A stretch of DNA of 64,000 bases, from positions 2,728,001 through 2,792,000 of the forward strand of contig NZ_CP132976.1 in NCBI RefSeq assembly GCF_030864005.1, given 5' to 3'. Origin of the DNA: Achromobacter seleniivolatilans. Lineage in GTDB: Bacteria > Pseudomonadota > Gammaproteobacteria > Burkholderiales > Burkholderiaceae_B. Shown here piece after piece: positions 7,203 through 15,410 of the stretch. How positions within the stretch are numbered: position 1 is the first letter of the stretch; each line of letters opens with the position of its first letter. A program made the position numbers and the translations under genes. Below the pieces are notes generated by a model. It was not told where the DNA came from. It searched no databases and was given only the letters and a program-made list of their open reading frames with translations.

Positions 7203-8454
7203 TCCCGTTTTCAGCGTTGGCCGTATTCCCTTTGCCGAACAAATCGCGTTCTTTCGGCGCAAGGTTCCCCTGCCGTCCGAGTCTTGGACCCAGTTGTACA
7301 CCGCAGGACATGACCATGGCTTTGTTATCGCGGGCGCGACGCGGGAAGCCCTGGTGCAAGACTTCTTTGAGGCGGTGGAAAAGTCGATTTCCGAGGGCAA
7401 GTCACTGGAGTCGTTCCGCAAGGATTTTGACCGTATCGTCGCCACCCATGGCTGGGACTACAACGGCTCACGGAATTGGCGTAGCCGCGTCATCTACGAA
7501 ACAAACATGTTCACCAGCTTTGCCGCTGGCCGTCGTGAACAGCTATTGAGCATGACGGAAACGCACCCGTATTGGATGTATGTACATTCCGATGCGGTAA
7601 AGCATCCCAGGCCGGAGCATCTGGCTCTAGATGGCCTAGTGCTGCGCTGGGATGATCCGTTTTGGGACACGTTCTTTCCCCCCAATGGCTGGGGCTGTCA
7701 ATGCTCGGTGCGGGCGCTTACTGAAAGGCAGCTGCGCAAACTCGGGAAAGATGGTCCTGACCAGGCCCCGGTCATCCCGGTGCACGAGGTCACGATTGGC
7801 CAGCATGGCCCCACCCCGCGAACGGTGCGCGTCCCCGAGGGTATAGACCCTGGCTTTGAGTATGCGCCAGGCGCGACGGTGCCGCAGGGCGCGCTTGGCC
7901 CACGTGCGGATCAAGCCCTGCACTTTGGGCCGGACCTCACGCCCAGCCGATGGCAGCCCGTCCTGCCTGGCTCGCCCAGCTCCGCAGGCCGACCCGATGT
8001 CATTCCCACAGTCCCGGCCCCGCCGCCGCCCGCGTCCGCCGTTAACGCGCCGGGCACATTGACCGACCAGGTCGCGGAAGTTCTTGGCGGGCCGGTGCGC
8101 CTGGTGAAAACGCAAGATATCCCTATTGCGCTGGTTGCACGGTCGCTGGCCGTTCCACTGGCCAGGGAAGCCGAGCCGCTGCCGCTTTTGGCCCTCCTGG
8201 TGGATCTCCTCACCCAGCCCTGGGAAGTGTGGCAAAACCTTTACAGGAGCCGCGTGACGGGCGGGTATGTCCTGCGTACCCATTTCATCAAGGGATACCG
8301 CCAGGCTGATGGCACCGAGGCCGCGCTGGTCGCCCAGGTGGGCGGGGGCTATCTAGAGTCCTGGGCGCGGTTGCCGCTGGGCGATAGCGCCACGCTCGCC
8401 CAGGTGCGCGGCGGAAACCTCTGGTATGGCCAGCCTGGCGGCGCGGCGAAGTAG
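7195..8454 (+). CDS. F-like head morphogenesis protein with nuclease-like C-terminal domain
   Basis: Residues about 10-220 of this 419-residue protein match the Mu F / SPP1 gp7 head morphogenesis fold: IYETNMFTSFAAGRREQL, HPRPEHLALDGLVLRWDDPFW and the motif PPNGWGCQCSVRALTERQL. After a Pro-rich linker (residues 240-285) is a second domain (about 288-415) with PWEVWQNLYR, GGYVLRTHFIKGY and LAQVRGGNLWYG. This resembles the phage-associated Barnase-EndoU-ColicinE5/D-RelE-like (PBECR) nuclease domains often attached to such proteins. The start is GTG 7195 within the end of the portal gene. The head-protein call is firm; the nuclease-like call is by pattern only. Confidence 0.9.
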   Translation: MPSPVFSVGRIPFAEQIAFFRRKVPLPSESWTQLYTAGHDHGFVIAGATREALVQDFFEAVEKSISEGKSLESFRKDFDRIVATHGWDYNGSRNWRSRVIYETNMFTSFAAGRREQLLSMTETHPYWMYVHSDAVKHPRPEHLALDGLVLRWDDPFWDTFFPPNGWGCQCSVRALTERQLRKLGKDGPDQAPVIPVHEVTIGQHGPTPRTVRVPEGIDPGFEYAPGATVPQGALGPRADQALHFGPDLTPSRWQPVLPGSPSSAGRPDVIPTVPAPPPPASAVNAPGTLTDQVAEVLGGPVRLVKTQDIPIALVARSLAVPLAREAEPLPLLALLVDLLTQPWEVWQNLYRSRVTGGYVLRTHFIKGYRQADGTEAALVAQVGGGYLESWARLPLGDSATLAQVRGGNLWYGQPGGAAK

Positions 8455-8466
8455 GCGGAGACGTAT

Positions 8467-8970
8467 ATGGCCACGATGCTAGTTGTAGAGGTCAATGACG
8501 TTCAGTTCGCCCAGGCCATGAAGCGGCTGACTGAGCTGATGGCGGATATGACCCCCGCCCTGCGCGGAATAGGCGAGTACCTGGCCAGCTCCAGCCAGGA
8601 CCGTTTTGGCACTCAGACGGCCCCCGATGGCAGCGCGTGGACGCCCCTGAGCAATTGGTACAGGGAGACCAAGCCCTCCAACAAAGACAAGGTGCTGACG
8701 CTTCGCGGATACCTACGCAGCTCCATACACTGGCAGGTCATGCCTGACCAGGTCCTGGTGGGCAGCAATTTGGAGTACGCCGCGATTCACCAGTTTGGCG
8801 GGGTCATTCGCCCCAAGAAGGCCAAGGCGCTCAAGGTCGGCGGGCGCGTGGTCAGCCAGGTCAAGATACCGGCGCGTCAATACCTGGGTATCTCAGCCGA
8901 GGACGCGACCGAAAGCGAAGAGCTGGCGGCGGACTATCTGGCCGGGGCATTCAAGGACGGCCCGGCATAA
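8467..8970 (+). CDS. virion morphogenesis protein (Mu gpG-like)
   Basis: A 167-residue member of the phage virion morphogenesis family (Mu gpG). Recognisable pieces are the N-terminal helical segment, GTQTAPDGSAWTPLSN, LTLRGYLRSSIHWQV and VGSNLEYAAIHQFGG. Relatives act at the head-tail junction or tail completion. It lies 12 bp after the F-like gene behind a GGCGGAG-type ribosome site and is the last gene before a 318-bp gap with a terminator and a second late-promoter motif. Confidence 0.9.
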   Translation: MATMLVVEVNDVQFAQAMKRLTELMADMTPALRGIGEYLASSSQDRFGTQTAPDGSAWTPLSNWYRETKPSNKDKVLTLRGYLRSSIHWQVMPDQVLVGSNLEYAAIHQFGGVIRPKKAKALKVGGRVVSQVKIPARQYLGISAEDATESEELAADYLAGAFKDGPA

Positions 8971-9190
8971 CCTGACCAGGTCAGCCGAATGGCTTAGGGC
9001 GAAATCGGAACGGTTCGGATTGCTCCGTCAGACGGTCTAGACCGAAATCGCAGAATCGGGCCGTGGCGCGATTTGTAGGGGGTGGGGTGCGGCATCGTTA
9101 CCCATTCGGTCCCAGCCTATCGTTAACCCAGCGTTAAAAACCCTTTTAACGCTATCGGCACCTGTTGGCCCCCCTGCGGTTTGCACAGAA

Positions 9191-9210
9191 CCGCCAATTC
9201 GGCGGGTTTT
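9191..9210 (+). terminator. weak rho-independent terminator after the G gene
   Basis: CCGCC and GGCGG form a 5-bp GC stem with an AATTC loop, followed by GTTTT. The position after the G gene and before the next promoter motif fits the end of the lysis/packaging transcript. Confidence 0.5.
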
Positions 9211-9242
9211 CTCCCACCGCTTGCCGCGATTCCCCAGCCGGA

Positions 9243-9265
9243 CCTACTGAAGTCTTTCAACTAAT
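9243..9265 (+). promoter_or_regulatory. candidate activator site, protease/head module (late promoter 2)
   Basis: CCTACTGAAGTCTTTCAA (9243-9260) is shared almost exactly with site 3 (CCCACTGAAGTCTTTCAG) and largely with site 1. It lies 29 bp before the protease start, the position of the Mu I promoter. A -10 is uncertain: GCTAAT at 9276-9281 is plausible, and CACCAT at 9285-9290 sits at the 39-bp offset seen at the other two sites but would overlap the start codon. Confidence 0.6.
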
Positions 9266-9288
9266 CGGCGCGGGCGCTAATCGGCACC

Positions 9289-10452
9289 ATGGCGGTTATG
9301 GCTAAGACCCGATCCGCATCCGCTCCCAGCTCGACCCGCCCTGCCGCCGCCGCCGCTCCCATGGTGGCCGCTCTCAGCATTGCGCTGCGCCCTGGCAAGG
9401 ACGGCCAGGCCCAAGACGAAATTCAGGTTTTCCCCGCTGGCGAATTCCGCGCCTCGGATGGCCGCCCCGAGGACGTAGACACCTGGCGCATGGATGGCGA
9501 CATTGCCCGCGCTCTTATCGCCAGATTTAACGCCCGCAACCGCCGCCTGGTCATCGACTACGAACACCAGACGCTGGCCGCCGCTACCAACGGCCAGCCC
9601 GCGCCCGCTTCGGGCTGGATGGTCGCGCTGGAGTGGCGCGAAGGCGAAGGCGTGTATGCCAGGGTGGACTGGAAGCAGCGCGCCCAGGCCTACATCAAGG
9701 CTGAGGAATACCTCTACATCTCGCCAGTCTTTACCTACGACAAGCAAGGCAGGCCGCAGGACATCCTGCATGCGGCGCTGACCAACAACCCGGCACTAGA
9801 CAACATGGAGGCGGTGCGCCTGGCGGTGGCCAGCGCGCTCGCACCTGGTATCGCGCATGGCGGGGCGCAGCTCCTTCCCGCCCAATCTCCGAAGGAAAGC
9901 AAGATGAATGAACTTTTGAAGGCGCTCTTCGCGCTGCTCGGCTTGGCCGACGACGCGACCGAAGAGCAAGCGCTCGCCAAGCTGAGCGAATACTCCGACA
10001 AGGCCAAGCAGGACGCCGACCAGGTCGCCGCCCTGACGACCGAGGTCGAAAACAAGAAGGAAGAGGTGGCCGCCTTGACTTCGAGCGCAGGCAAGCCCGA
10101 CCCGGCCAAGTACGTGCCCATCGCCGCGCTGTCCGCTTTGCAGGCGCAAGTCGCAACGCTGACCACGGACCAGCGCGCCCGCGACGTGGCCGAGCTGGTC
10201 ACGGTCGCCCTCTCCGCCAACAAGCTGACGCCTGCCCTGAAGGATTGGGCGGTGGCCCTGGGCATGAAGGACCCCGCCCAGCTCAAGGCCTATCTGGACC
10301 AGGCCCCGGCCATTGCAGCCTTGTCTGGCACCCAAACGGGCGGGCGTCAGCCCGGCGGCAACGGCTCGCAGTTGAACGACGAACAAATGGCCGTTTGCAC
10401 GCGGATGGGCCTGGACCCCCAGAAATACCTCAAGTCCATCAGCCAAGACTGA
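9289..10452 (+). CDS. prohead protease and scaffold (Mu I/Z-like)
   Basis: A 387-residue protein of the Mu gpI family. Residues about 27-185 form the protease part (AALSIALRPG, DEIQVFPAGEFRASDGRPEDV, RLVIDYEHQTL, EYLYISPVFTYD and LHAALTNNPALDNMEAV). The C-terminal part is acidic and coiled-coil (EEQALAKLSEYSDKAKQDADQ onwards), as in a scaffold. An in-frame ATG at 9904 has a good ribosome site (GAAGGAAAG) and would give a separate 182-residue scaffold, as with Mu Z. ATG 9298 is an alternative main start. Confidence 0.92.
   Translation: MAVMAKTRSASAPSSTRPAAAAAPMVAALSIALRPGKDGQAQDEIQVFPAGEFRASDGRPEDVDTWRMDGDIARALIARFNARNRRLVIDYEHQTLAAATNGQPAPASGWMVALEWREGEGVYARVDWKQRAQAYIKAEEYLYISPVFTYDKQGRPQDILHAALTNNPALDNMEAVRLAVASALAPGIAHGGAQLLPAQSPKESKMNELLKALFALLGLADDATEEQALAKLSEYSDKAKQDADQVAALTTEVENKKEEVAALTSSAGKPDPAKYVPIAALSALQAQVATLTTDQRARDVAELVTVALSANKLTPALKDWAVALGMKDPAQLKAYLDQAPAIAALSGTQTGGRQPGGNGSQLNDEQMAVCTRMGLDPQKYLKSISQD
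9904..10452 (+). CDS. internal in-frame scaffold product (Z-like)
   Basis: ATG 9904 is in frame with the protease gene and preceded by GAAGGAAAGCAAG, a far better ribosome site than the main start has. The 182-residue product MNELLKALFALLGLADD and onward is helical and acidic. In Mu the scaffold Z is made from an internal start in I. The arrangement is inferred from the start signal and the family precedent. Confidence 0.65.
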   Translation: MNELLKALFALLGLADDATEEQALAKLSEYSDKAKQDADQVAALTTEVENKKEEVAALTSSAGKPDPAKYVPIAALSALQAQVATLTTDQRARDVAELVTVALSANKLTPALKDWAVALGMKDPAQLKAYLDQAPAIAALSGTQTGGRQPGGNGSQLNDEQMAVCTRMGLDPQKYLKSISQD

Positions 10453-10513
10453 ACCCAAGCATCTCAACGCGGCATGGCCCGCAATTCCCACATACAACCA
10501 GCAAGGACCGCTC

Positions 10514-10912
10514 ATGGCTTTGACTAAAGACCGCAACACCCTGCGCCGAGACGGCCGGGGATTTCGCCCGCCCGCCGCCGCAGGCGTCCGCATCTACGCG
10601 GGGGCCATCGTCGGCGTGAACGCGGACGGCCACGCCGTCCCCGGTGGCAGTGCTGCCGCTGTGGCCATCCTGGGGATTGCCCAGGAACAGGTGGACAACC
10701 GGGACGGCGCAGCAGGCGCGCAATCCGTGGACGTGCGGCGCGGCACCTTCCAGCTCAAGCCCGCAGCGGCAGGCCTGACCCTGGCTGCCTACGGCAAGCC
10801 CGTTAAGGCGGTCGATGACGAATCGGTTGCGCTGGTGGGCGAAGACGCCGCCGCCATCGTCGCAGGCGTTGTACGCGATGTGGACGCTGATGGCGTCTGG
10901 GTCGAATTCTGA
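10514..10912 (+). CDS. putative capsid decoration protein
   Basis: A 132-residue protein rich in Ala, Gly and Val with alternating beta-type segments (RIYAGAIVGVNADGHAVPG, ILGIAQEQVDN, TFQLKPAAAGLT, SVALVGEDAAAIVAGVVRDVD). Position between scaffold and major capsid genes, and the small beta-rich pattern, resemble head decoration or head-fibre proteins of other phages. No catalytic motif is visible. The assignment rests on context and composition. Confidence 0.65.
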   Translation: MALTKDRNTLRRDGRGFRPPAAAGVRIYAGAIVGVNADGHAVPGGSAAAVAILGIAQEQVDNRDGAAGAQSVDVRRGTFQLKPAAAGLTLAAYGKPVKAVDDESVALVGEDAAAIVAGVVRDVDADGVWVEF

Positions 10913-10954
10913 CCGGACCAGGTCAACACCCTTTATCCGACTTCGGAGATACGC

Positions 10955-11845
10955 ATGATCATCAATCCGCAAAACCTACAGGCGCTGTTCCAAGGCTTCA
11001 AGCTCGCGTTTTCCCAGGCTTTCGAGGGTGCGCCCTCGGCCTGGGCACAGCTTGCCACGCCGATCCCGTCGACAACGGGCGAGGAGGCCTATCCCTGGCT
11101 CGGCCAATCCACCCAGTTCCGGGAATGGGTGGGCGAACGCGTCTATCAAAACCTCAAGATGCACGGTTACCGCATCAAGAATAAGACGTTTGAAAACACC
11201 GTCGCCGTTGACCGCGACTCCATCGAAGATGACCAGTACGGCGTGTTCACGCCGCTGATGGCCCAGCTTGGCCAGGACGCCAAGGAACACCCCGACCTGC
11301 TTATCTTCGAGCTTCTGAAAAGCGCCTTCAGCACGGCCTGCTATGACGGCCAGTATTTCTTTGACACCGACCACCCGGTCGGCAAGGAAGGGGCCACGCA
11401 GTCCGTCAGCAATTTCCAGGGTGGCAGCGGTCGCCCCTGGTTCCTGCTGGACACCAGCCGCGTCATCAAGCCGCTGATTCTCCAGAAGCGTCGTGAATAC
11501 GATTTCGTCGCCAAGACCGACGTGAAAGACACCAACGTGTTCGACAAGAATGAGTTTGTCTATGGTGTTGATGGGCGCTTGAACGTGGGTTTCAGCCTCT
11601 GGCAACTGGCCTACGCCAGCCGCGAACCGCTGGACGGCAGCGCGTTCAATGACGCGCACGCGGAAATGTCCTCGTTCAAGGGTGACCATGGCAAACCCCT
11701 GGGCATCCGCCCCAAGCTGCTGGTTGTGGGTCCCCAAGACCGCGCCGCCGCGCTGGAGGTTGTCAAGGCAGAGCGCAGCGCCAACGGTGCGACCAACATC
11801 AACCGCGACGTGGTCGACGTGCTGACCACGCCCTGGCTGGCTTAA
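10955..11845 (+). CDS. major capsid protein (Mu gpT-like)
   Basis: The 296-residue product matches the Mu gpT major head subunit: the N terminus MIINPQNLQALFQGFKLAF, the motif YPWLGQSTQFREWVGERV, FENTVAVDRDSIEDDQYG, YFFDTDHPVG, and a C terminus ending in DVVDVLTTPWLA. Length is close to Mu gpT. A GGAG site lies 8-10 bp before ATG 10955. It assembles the HK97-fold shell using the scaffold encoded upstream. Confidence 0.95.
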   Translation: MIINPQNLQALFQGFKLAFSQAFEGAPSAWAQLATPIPSTTGEEAYPWLGQSTQFREWVGERVYQNLKMHGYRIKNKTFENTVAVDRDSIEDDQYGVFTPLMAQLGQDAKEHPDLLIFELLKSAFSTACYDGQYFFDTDHPVGKEGATQSVSNFQGGSGRPWFLLDTSRVIKPLILQKRREYDFVAKTDVKDTNVFDKNEFVYGVDGRLNVGFSLWQLAYASREPLDGSAFNDAHAEMSSFKGDHGKPLGIRPKLLVVGPQDRAAALEVVKAERSANGATNINRDVVDVLTTPWLA

Positions 11846-11961
11846 CGCGACTCCTCGCGCCGTCCCAAGTCCAGGCGAAGCCATAAGCCTGGCATAGCGA
11901 CCCACCCGCCGCCCCTGGCCATCGAGGGCGGCGGCAACCGAATCAAACTCAGGAGGGCCAT

Positions 11962-12237
11962 ATGGCCGAGAAAATCAAGGTGCTGCGAGTCGTGGCACGC
12001 AAGGAAAGCTTCCGCCGCGCTGGCTACCAATTTGGCGCAAACGCCGTGGATATCCCGATGGATGACCTGACCGGCGCGCAAGGCAAAAAGAAGCTGGAGG
12101 CGATCCTGGCCGATCCCGCATTGGTCGCGACGGAGCTGGAGGTGGAGGCCGACGCCATCCAAGCCGCTGCCCCCGAGGCGGCCACGACGCCCGCTACCGG
12201 CACGCGCACCCGCGCCCGCAACGGCAACCGCGGCTAA
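11962..12237 (+). CDS. Mu gp35/FluMu-type small head-tail protein
   Basis: This 91-residue protein has an N-terminal part (IKVLRVVARKESFRRAGYQF) like the FluMu N-terminal domain found in Mu-like prophages, a short basic middle, and an Ala/Thr/Arg-rich tail. It is preceded by a near-ideal ribosome site (AGGAGGGC) 5 bp before the ATG, the strongest in the head module. Position after capsid and before the gp36-like gene matches Mu gp35. Function is unknown. Confidence 0.82.
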   Translation: MAEKIKVLRVVARKESFRRAGYQFGANAVDIPMDDLTGAQGKKKLEAILADPALVATELEVEADAIQAAAPEAATTPATGTRTRARNGNRG

Positions 12238-12243
12238 GGCTCC

Positions 12244-12666
12244 ATGTACGCCACCGCCGCCGATATGGTCCGCCAGTTCACGCATCGCGAGGTGCTGGCG
12301 CTGACCGACCCCGAGGATACGGGCGACATTGACCAGGTCATCCTGGACGGTGCGCTGGTCGCGGCATCCGCTGAGATTGACACCTATCTCAGCGGACGTT
12401 ATCGCCTACCCCTCAACCCTGCCCCCCAGCACCTGGTGCGCATCTGCTGCGACATTGCACGCTATGTCCTGACAGGCGACGAACGCCAGGTAACGGACAC
12501 CATCACCGACCGCTACAAGGCGGCGGTGAGGTTTCTGGAACTGGTGGCCAATGGAAAAGTGACGCTGGGACCCGGTGAAAACGGTGTGACGCCCAGCTCG
12601 GACGGCGGCGTGCAATTCGTGCAAGGGTCCCGCGTCTTTGTGCGTCAAGGACCGGGAGCGTTCTGA
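12244..12666 (+). CDS. gp36-like head-tail connector (DUF1320)
   Basis: A 140-residue DUF1320 protein. The typical start MYATAADMVRQF, the acidic ALTDPEDTGDIDQ and the central EIDTYLSGRYRLPL are present, followed by a helical region and a beta C terminus. Relatives resemble connector proteins such as gp6/gp15 that bind under the portal. It lies 6 bp after the gp35-like gene. Confidence 0.9.
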   Translation: MYATAADMVRQFTHREVLALTDPEDTGDIDQVILDGALVAASAEIDTYLSGRYRLPLNPAPQHLVRICCDIARYVLTGDERQVTDTITDRYKAAVRFLELVANGKVTLGPGENGVTPSSDGGVQFVQGSRVFVRQGPGAF

Positions 12667-12668
12667 CC

Positions 12669-13352
12669 ATGTTTCGCGCTACTCCTATCGGCAGTATCCA
12701 GGCGGCCATGATCGAACGGCTCCAGATCGGCCTAGGCAAGATGGTTAAGTCCGTCGAGTCCTACGGCGGCGAGTTGGACGACGAGCTGGCCACGGTCGTC
12801 CGGCGTTTCCCTGCGGCTTGGGTTTCGTTCCTGGGTGTGCAGGCCACGAAAGGCATGAACACGGCACGCACCAAGAACCTGGCGCGTGGGCGCTTCACGG
12901 TCATGGTGGGCCAGCGTTCGGTGCGCTCTGAAGACGCACCGCGCAAGGGCTCACGCGACCAGGTCGGAACGGACCAACTCATCTATGCCGTGCGCAGGCT
13001 GCTTGCCGGACAGGACTTCGGGCTGGACGACGTGGGCCAGATGAAGCCCGGCGCGGTGCGCCCGCTCTTTAACGGTCGCGCCAAGGCTGACGCCTGCGCC
13101 ATCTTTGCGGTGGAGTTTGATGTGGAGTGGGTGGAACACGTCCTCTCCAATGGCCGCTGGCCAAGCCCAGACCCTGGGCAGATTGGCGACCCGGACGCAA
13201 CCGACCCGGACCTGATCTTTTCCGATGAGGGCGGCAAGACTGACGAACCGTACCCCTGGCTTACTGGCATCCAGCTGGATTACCGGCTGGCCACACGCAG
13301 CGATACCGATCCACCTAACGCCACCGACGTGGTGACATTTAACGAGGACTGA
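12669..13352 (+). CDS. gp37-like tail completion protein (DUF1834)
   Basis: This 227-residue protein matches DUF1834: MIERLQIGLG near residue 14, the central LATVVRRFPAAWVSFLG, a basic TKNLARGRFTVMVGQRS and the Gln/Leu-rich LIYAVRRLLAGQDFG. The tail end (HVLSNGRWPSPDPGQIGDPDATDPDLI) looks unstructured. The family sits between connector and sheath genes and is thought to act in head-tail joining. The stop overlaps the next start. Confidence 0.87.
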   Translation: MFRATPIGSIQAAMIERLQIGLGKMVKSVESYGGELDDELATVVRRFPAAWVSFLGVQATKGMNTARTKNLARGRFTVMVGQRSVRSEDAPRKGSRDQVGTDQLIYAVRRLLAGQDFGLDDVGQMKPGAVRPLFNGRAKADACAIFAVEFDVEWVEHVLSNGRWPSPDPGQIGDPDATDPDLIFSDEGGKTDEPYPWLTGIQLDYRLATRSDTDPPNATDVVTFNED

Positions 13353-13579
13353 TGATGACAACCATCAATGTCAAAGCCGCGCCTGGCCTGCGGGTCCCCC
13401 GCGAGGACAACGGACGCAAGTACATCACCGACAAAGCATTTTCGGTGGAACAAACCATTTACTACCTGCGCCGTCTGGCCGACGGCGATCTTGTCCACGT
13501 CGACGATACGCAGGCTGCTGGCCAGGCAGCGCCTACCGACGCCGTGGCCCCACGTGCAACCACGAAAAAGGGAGCCTGA
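13352..13579 (+). CDS. gp38-like small protein (DUF2635)
   Basis: A 75-residue protein with the DUF2635 pattern: INVKAAPGLRVPREDNGRKYITD, then YYLRRLADGDLV. It begins one base inside the preceding gene's stop region and ends 1 bp before the sheath start, so it is clearly part of the same translational unit. In Mu-like phages this family precedes the tail sheath and its role is not known. Confidence 0.87.
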   Translation: MMTTINVKAAPGLRVPREDNGRKYITDKAFSVEQTIYYLRRLADGDLVHVDDTQAAGQAAPTDAVAPRATTKKGA

Positions 13580-13580
13580 C

Positions 13581-15005
13581 ATGGGCGAAATCATCCAGCT
13601 GGACCAGATCCCTGTCAGCACCCTCAAGCCGGGTGCATATTTCGAGTTCAATACGAAGCTTGCCCGCTCGTCCTTGCCAACGAACTTGCAGCGTGTCTTG
13701 ATCTACGGCCAGCGCCTGGCCACGGGTATGACGCCAGCACTCACAACCGTTGACGTATTCAATGACAAAGACGCCGCCGTCTACTTTGGCGCTGGGTCGA
13801 TTGCGCATCGTATGGTCATCAATGCCATCGAGGCCAACCCGAATGCCCAGATTGCGGTCATCGCGGTAGACGACGCGGCCGCCAGCCAGGCCGCGCAGGG
13901 CGAGGTGGAGATCACGGCGGCGGCGACGGGGCGCGGCATTCTCAAGTTCTTCGTTGGCCCTGAGTCCGTAGATGTAGCTATCGAAACCGACATGCCCGCT
14001 GCCGACATGGCGGCTGCAACTGCGGCGGCGATTAATGCCAACGTGGAGCTTCCTGTAACAGCTACCGCGACGGCGGGAAAAATCAAGGTCGAGGCCAAGC
14101 ACAAAGGCGAAGCCGGAAACCAGATCAAGCTCGCCGCAGTGGTGCGCTATTCGACGGGCGCAACTAATACGATCACTGCGCAGCTCGCGGGCGGCCTGGC
14201 CGATCCTGACCTGCGCCCTGCCTACGCTGCCGCCTTCGGCTCTTCCTATGAAATTCGCGTCTGCCCATTTGCCACGCAAGAGGCGCTGCTGGCTTTCCGC
14301 GATCACCTGGAAGAGCTTGGTAGTCCCTTGGAGCAGCGTGACGCCATCGGCGTGGCGGGATTCCCTGGCACGCTGGCGGCGGCCACCACCGTCGCCAGTG
14401 CGGTCAACTCGTCCATCATCACCTTGGCCTGGTACAACAAATCCAAGCGCACTACGGGCGAGATTGCGGCGGGATACGCCGCCGTGATGGCGGGCGAAGA
14501 GCATCCGGCGCGGCCTTTGAACTATCTGGAAATTCAGGGCCTGGACATAATCGCCCAAGAAGATTATCCGGGACGCAAGGAACAAGAGAACGCCTTGCAC
14601 AACGGCGTTACTCCGCTCATCGTCGGCCCCGGAAACCGGGTGCAAATTGTGCGCGCAATCTCCACCTACCTGGTCGACGCCCAGAACATCCCGGATGACT
14701 CCAGCCTGGATATCACAGTGTTCCGCACGCTGCATTACTTCCGTAAGGCATGCCGCCAAGCCGTGGCCCTACGTTTTCCGCGTGAGCTGCTTTCGGAGAA
14801 AACGCCGCCGAAGGTGCGCACTCTGCTGTTGCAAATCTCTTACCAATGCGAAGACCTGGAAATCCTACAGAACATCGACCAGTACAAAGACCGCCTGGTA
14901 GTGCAGAAGCATCCGCAAAACAAGGGTATGGCCGTCGCGTCCATTCCCGCGCCAATTGTGCATGGCATGCACGTCTTTGCTGGTCGCATCGACCTGTACG
15001 TTTAA
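13581..15005 (+). CDS. contractile tail sheath protein (Mu gpL-like)
   Basis: The 474-residue product starts MGEIIQLDQIPVSTLKPGAYFEFNT and carries the sheath family pattern: an N-terminal beta region, a variable insertion (about 100-230), and the conserved C-terminal core (NYLEIQGLDIIAQ, NGVTPLIVGPGNRVQIVRAISTYL). A GGGAG site precedes ATG 13581; a longer reading of the frame runs through the gp38-like gene and is rejected. It shows the phage has a contractile (myovirus) tail. Confidence 0.95.
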   Translation: MGEIIQLDQIPVSTLKPGAYFEFNTKLARSSLPTNLQRVLIYGQRLATGMTPALTTVDVFNDKDAAVYFGAGSIAHRMVINAIEANPNAQIAVIAVDDAAASQAAQGEVEITAAATGRGILKFFVGPESVDVAIETDMPAADMAAATAAAINANVELPVTATATAGKIKVEAKHKGEAGNQIKLAAVVRYSTGATNTITAQLAGGLADPDLRPAYAAAFGSSYEIRVCPFATQEALLAFRDHLEELGSPLEQRDAIGVAGFPGTLAAATTVASAVNSSIITLAWYNKSKRTTGEIAAGYAAVMAGEEHPARPLNYLEIQGLDIIAQEDYPGRKEQENALHNGVTPLIVGPGNRVQIVRAISTYLVDAQNIPDDSSLDITVFRTLHYFRKACRQAVALRFPRELLSEKTPPKVRTLLLQISYQCEDLEILQNIDQYKDRLVVQKHPQNKGMAVASIPAPIVHGMHVFAGRIDLYV

Positions 15006-15035
15006 CGGGTCCAACAGACCCATAAGGAGCCAATC

Positions 15036-15410
15036 ATGGCAATCAAGGAATACGTTGGCGCCATCATCATGGAGCTGGACGGCAAAGAGGTCGAGGTCAT
15101 TGACATCGACGTGACCGAAAGCACCGGCATGAAGCCCGTCAAGGTCATGAACCGAAGCCGTCTCATTGGCGGCGTGGCCAAGGGAATTAAAGAATACTCG
15201 CTGCGTGTGACCGTTCCCATCCCGTTCGATGATGACACCAAGTGGGCCGAGATATTCGGAGCCTCGATCACGGTGTTTCCATCGTCACCTGGCGGCAAGC
15301 GCGAGACATACATGGACTGCTGCACGTCAGAGGTGGGCAAACAGTACACCGTTGACAACGAAGCGCGTCGCACCCTGACCATGTTTGCAGTCAAGAAGGT
15401 GGACGAATGA
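15036..15410 (+). CDS. tail tube protein (Mu gpM-like)
   Basis: A 124-residue protein of the Mu-like tail tube family: beta-rich with YVGAIIMELDGKEVEVIDID near the start and a C terminus LTMFAVKKVDE. It follows the sheath gene by 30 bp with AAGGAG before the ATG. It polymerises inside the sheath to form the DNA channel. Its stop overlaps the chaperone gene as ATGA. Confidence 0.92.
   Translation: MAIKEYVGAIIMELDGKEVEVIDIDVTESTGMKPVKVMNRSRLIGGVAKGIKEYSLRVTVPIPFDDDTKWAEIFGASITVFPSSPGGKRETYMDCCTSEVGKQYTVDNEARRTLTMFAVKKVDE

Larger units (their letters stand above)
8971..9288. other. regulatory gap between the G and I genes
   Basis: This 318-bp gap has no coding frame I can support. It contains the palindrome CTGACCAGGTCAG (8972-8984), the 12-bp palindrome CGGTCTAGACCG (9033-9044), a perfect 10-bp inverted repeat AGCGTTAAAA/TTTTAACGCT (9130-9153), a weak terminator (9191-9210) and the second copy of the late-promoter motif (9243-9265). 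CTAATCGG also occurs twice, at 9261-9268 and again near 9277-9284. Confidence 0.8.
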
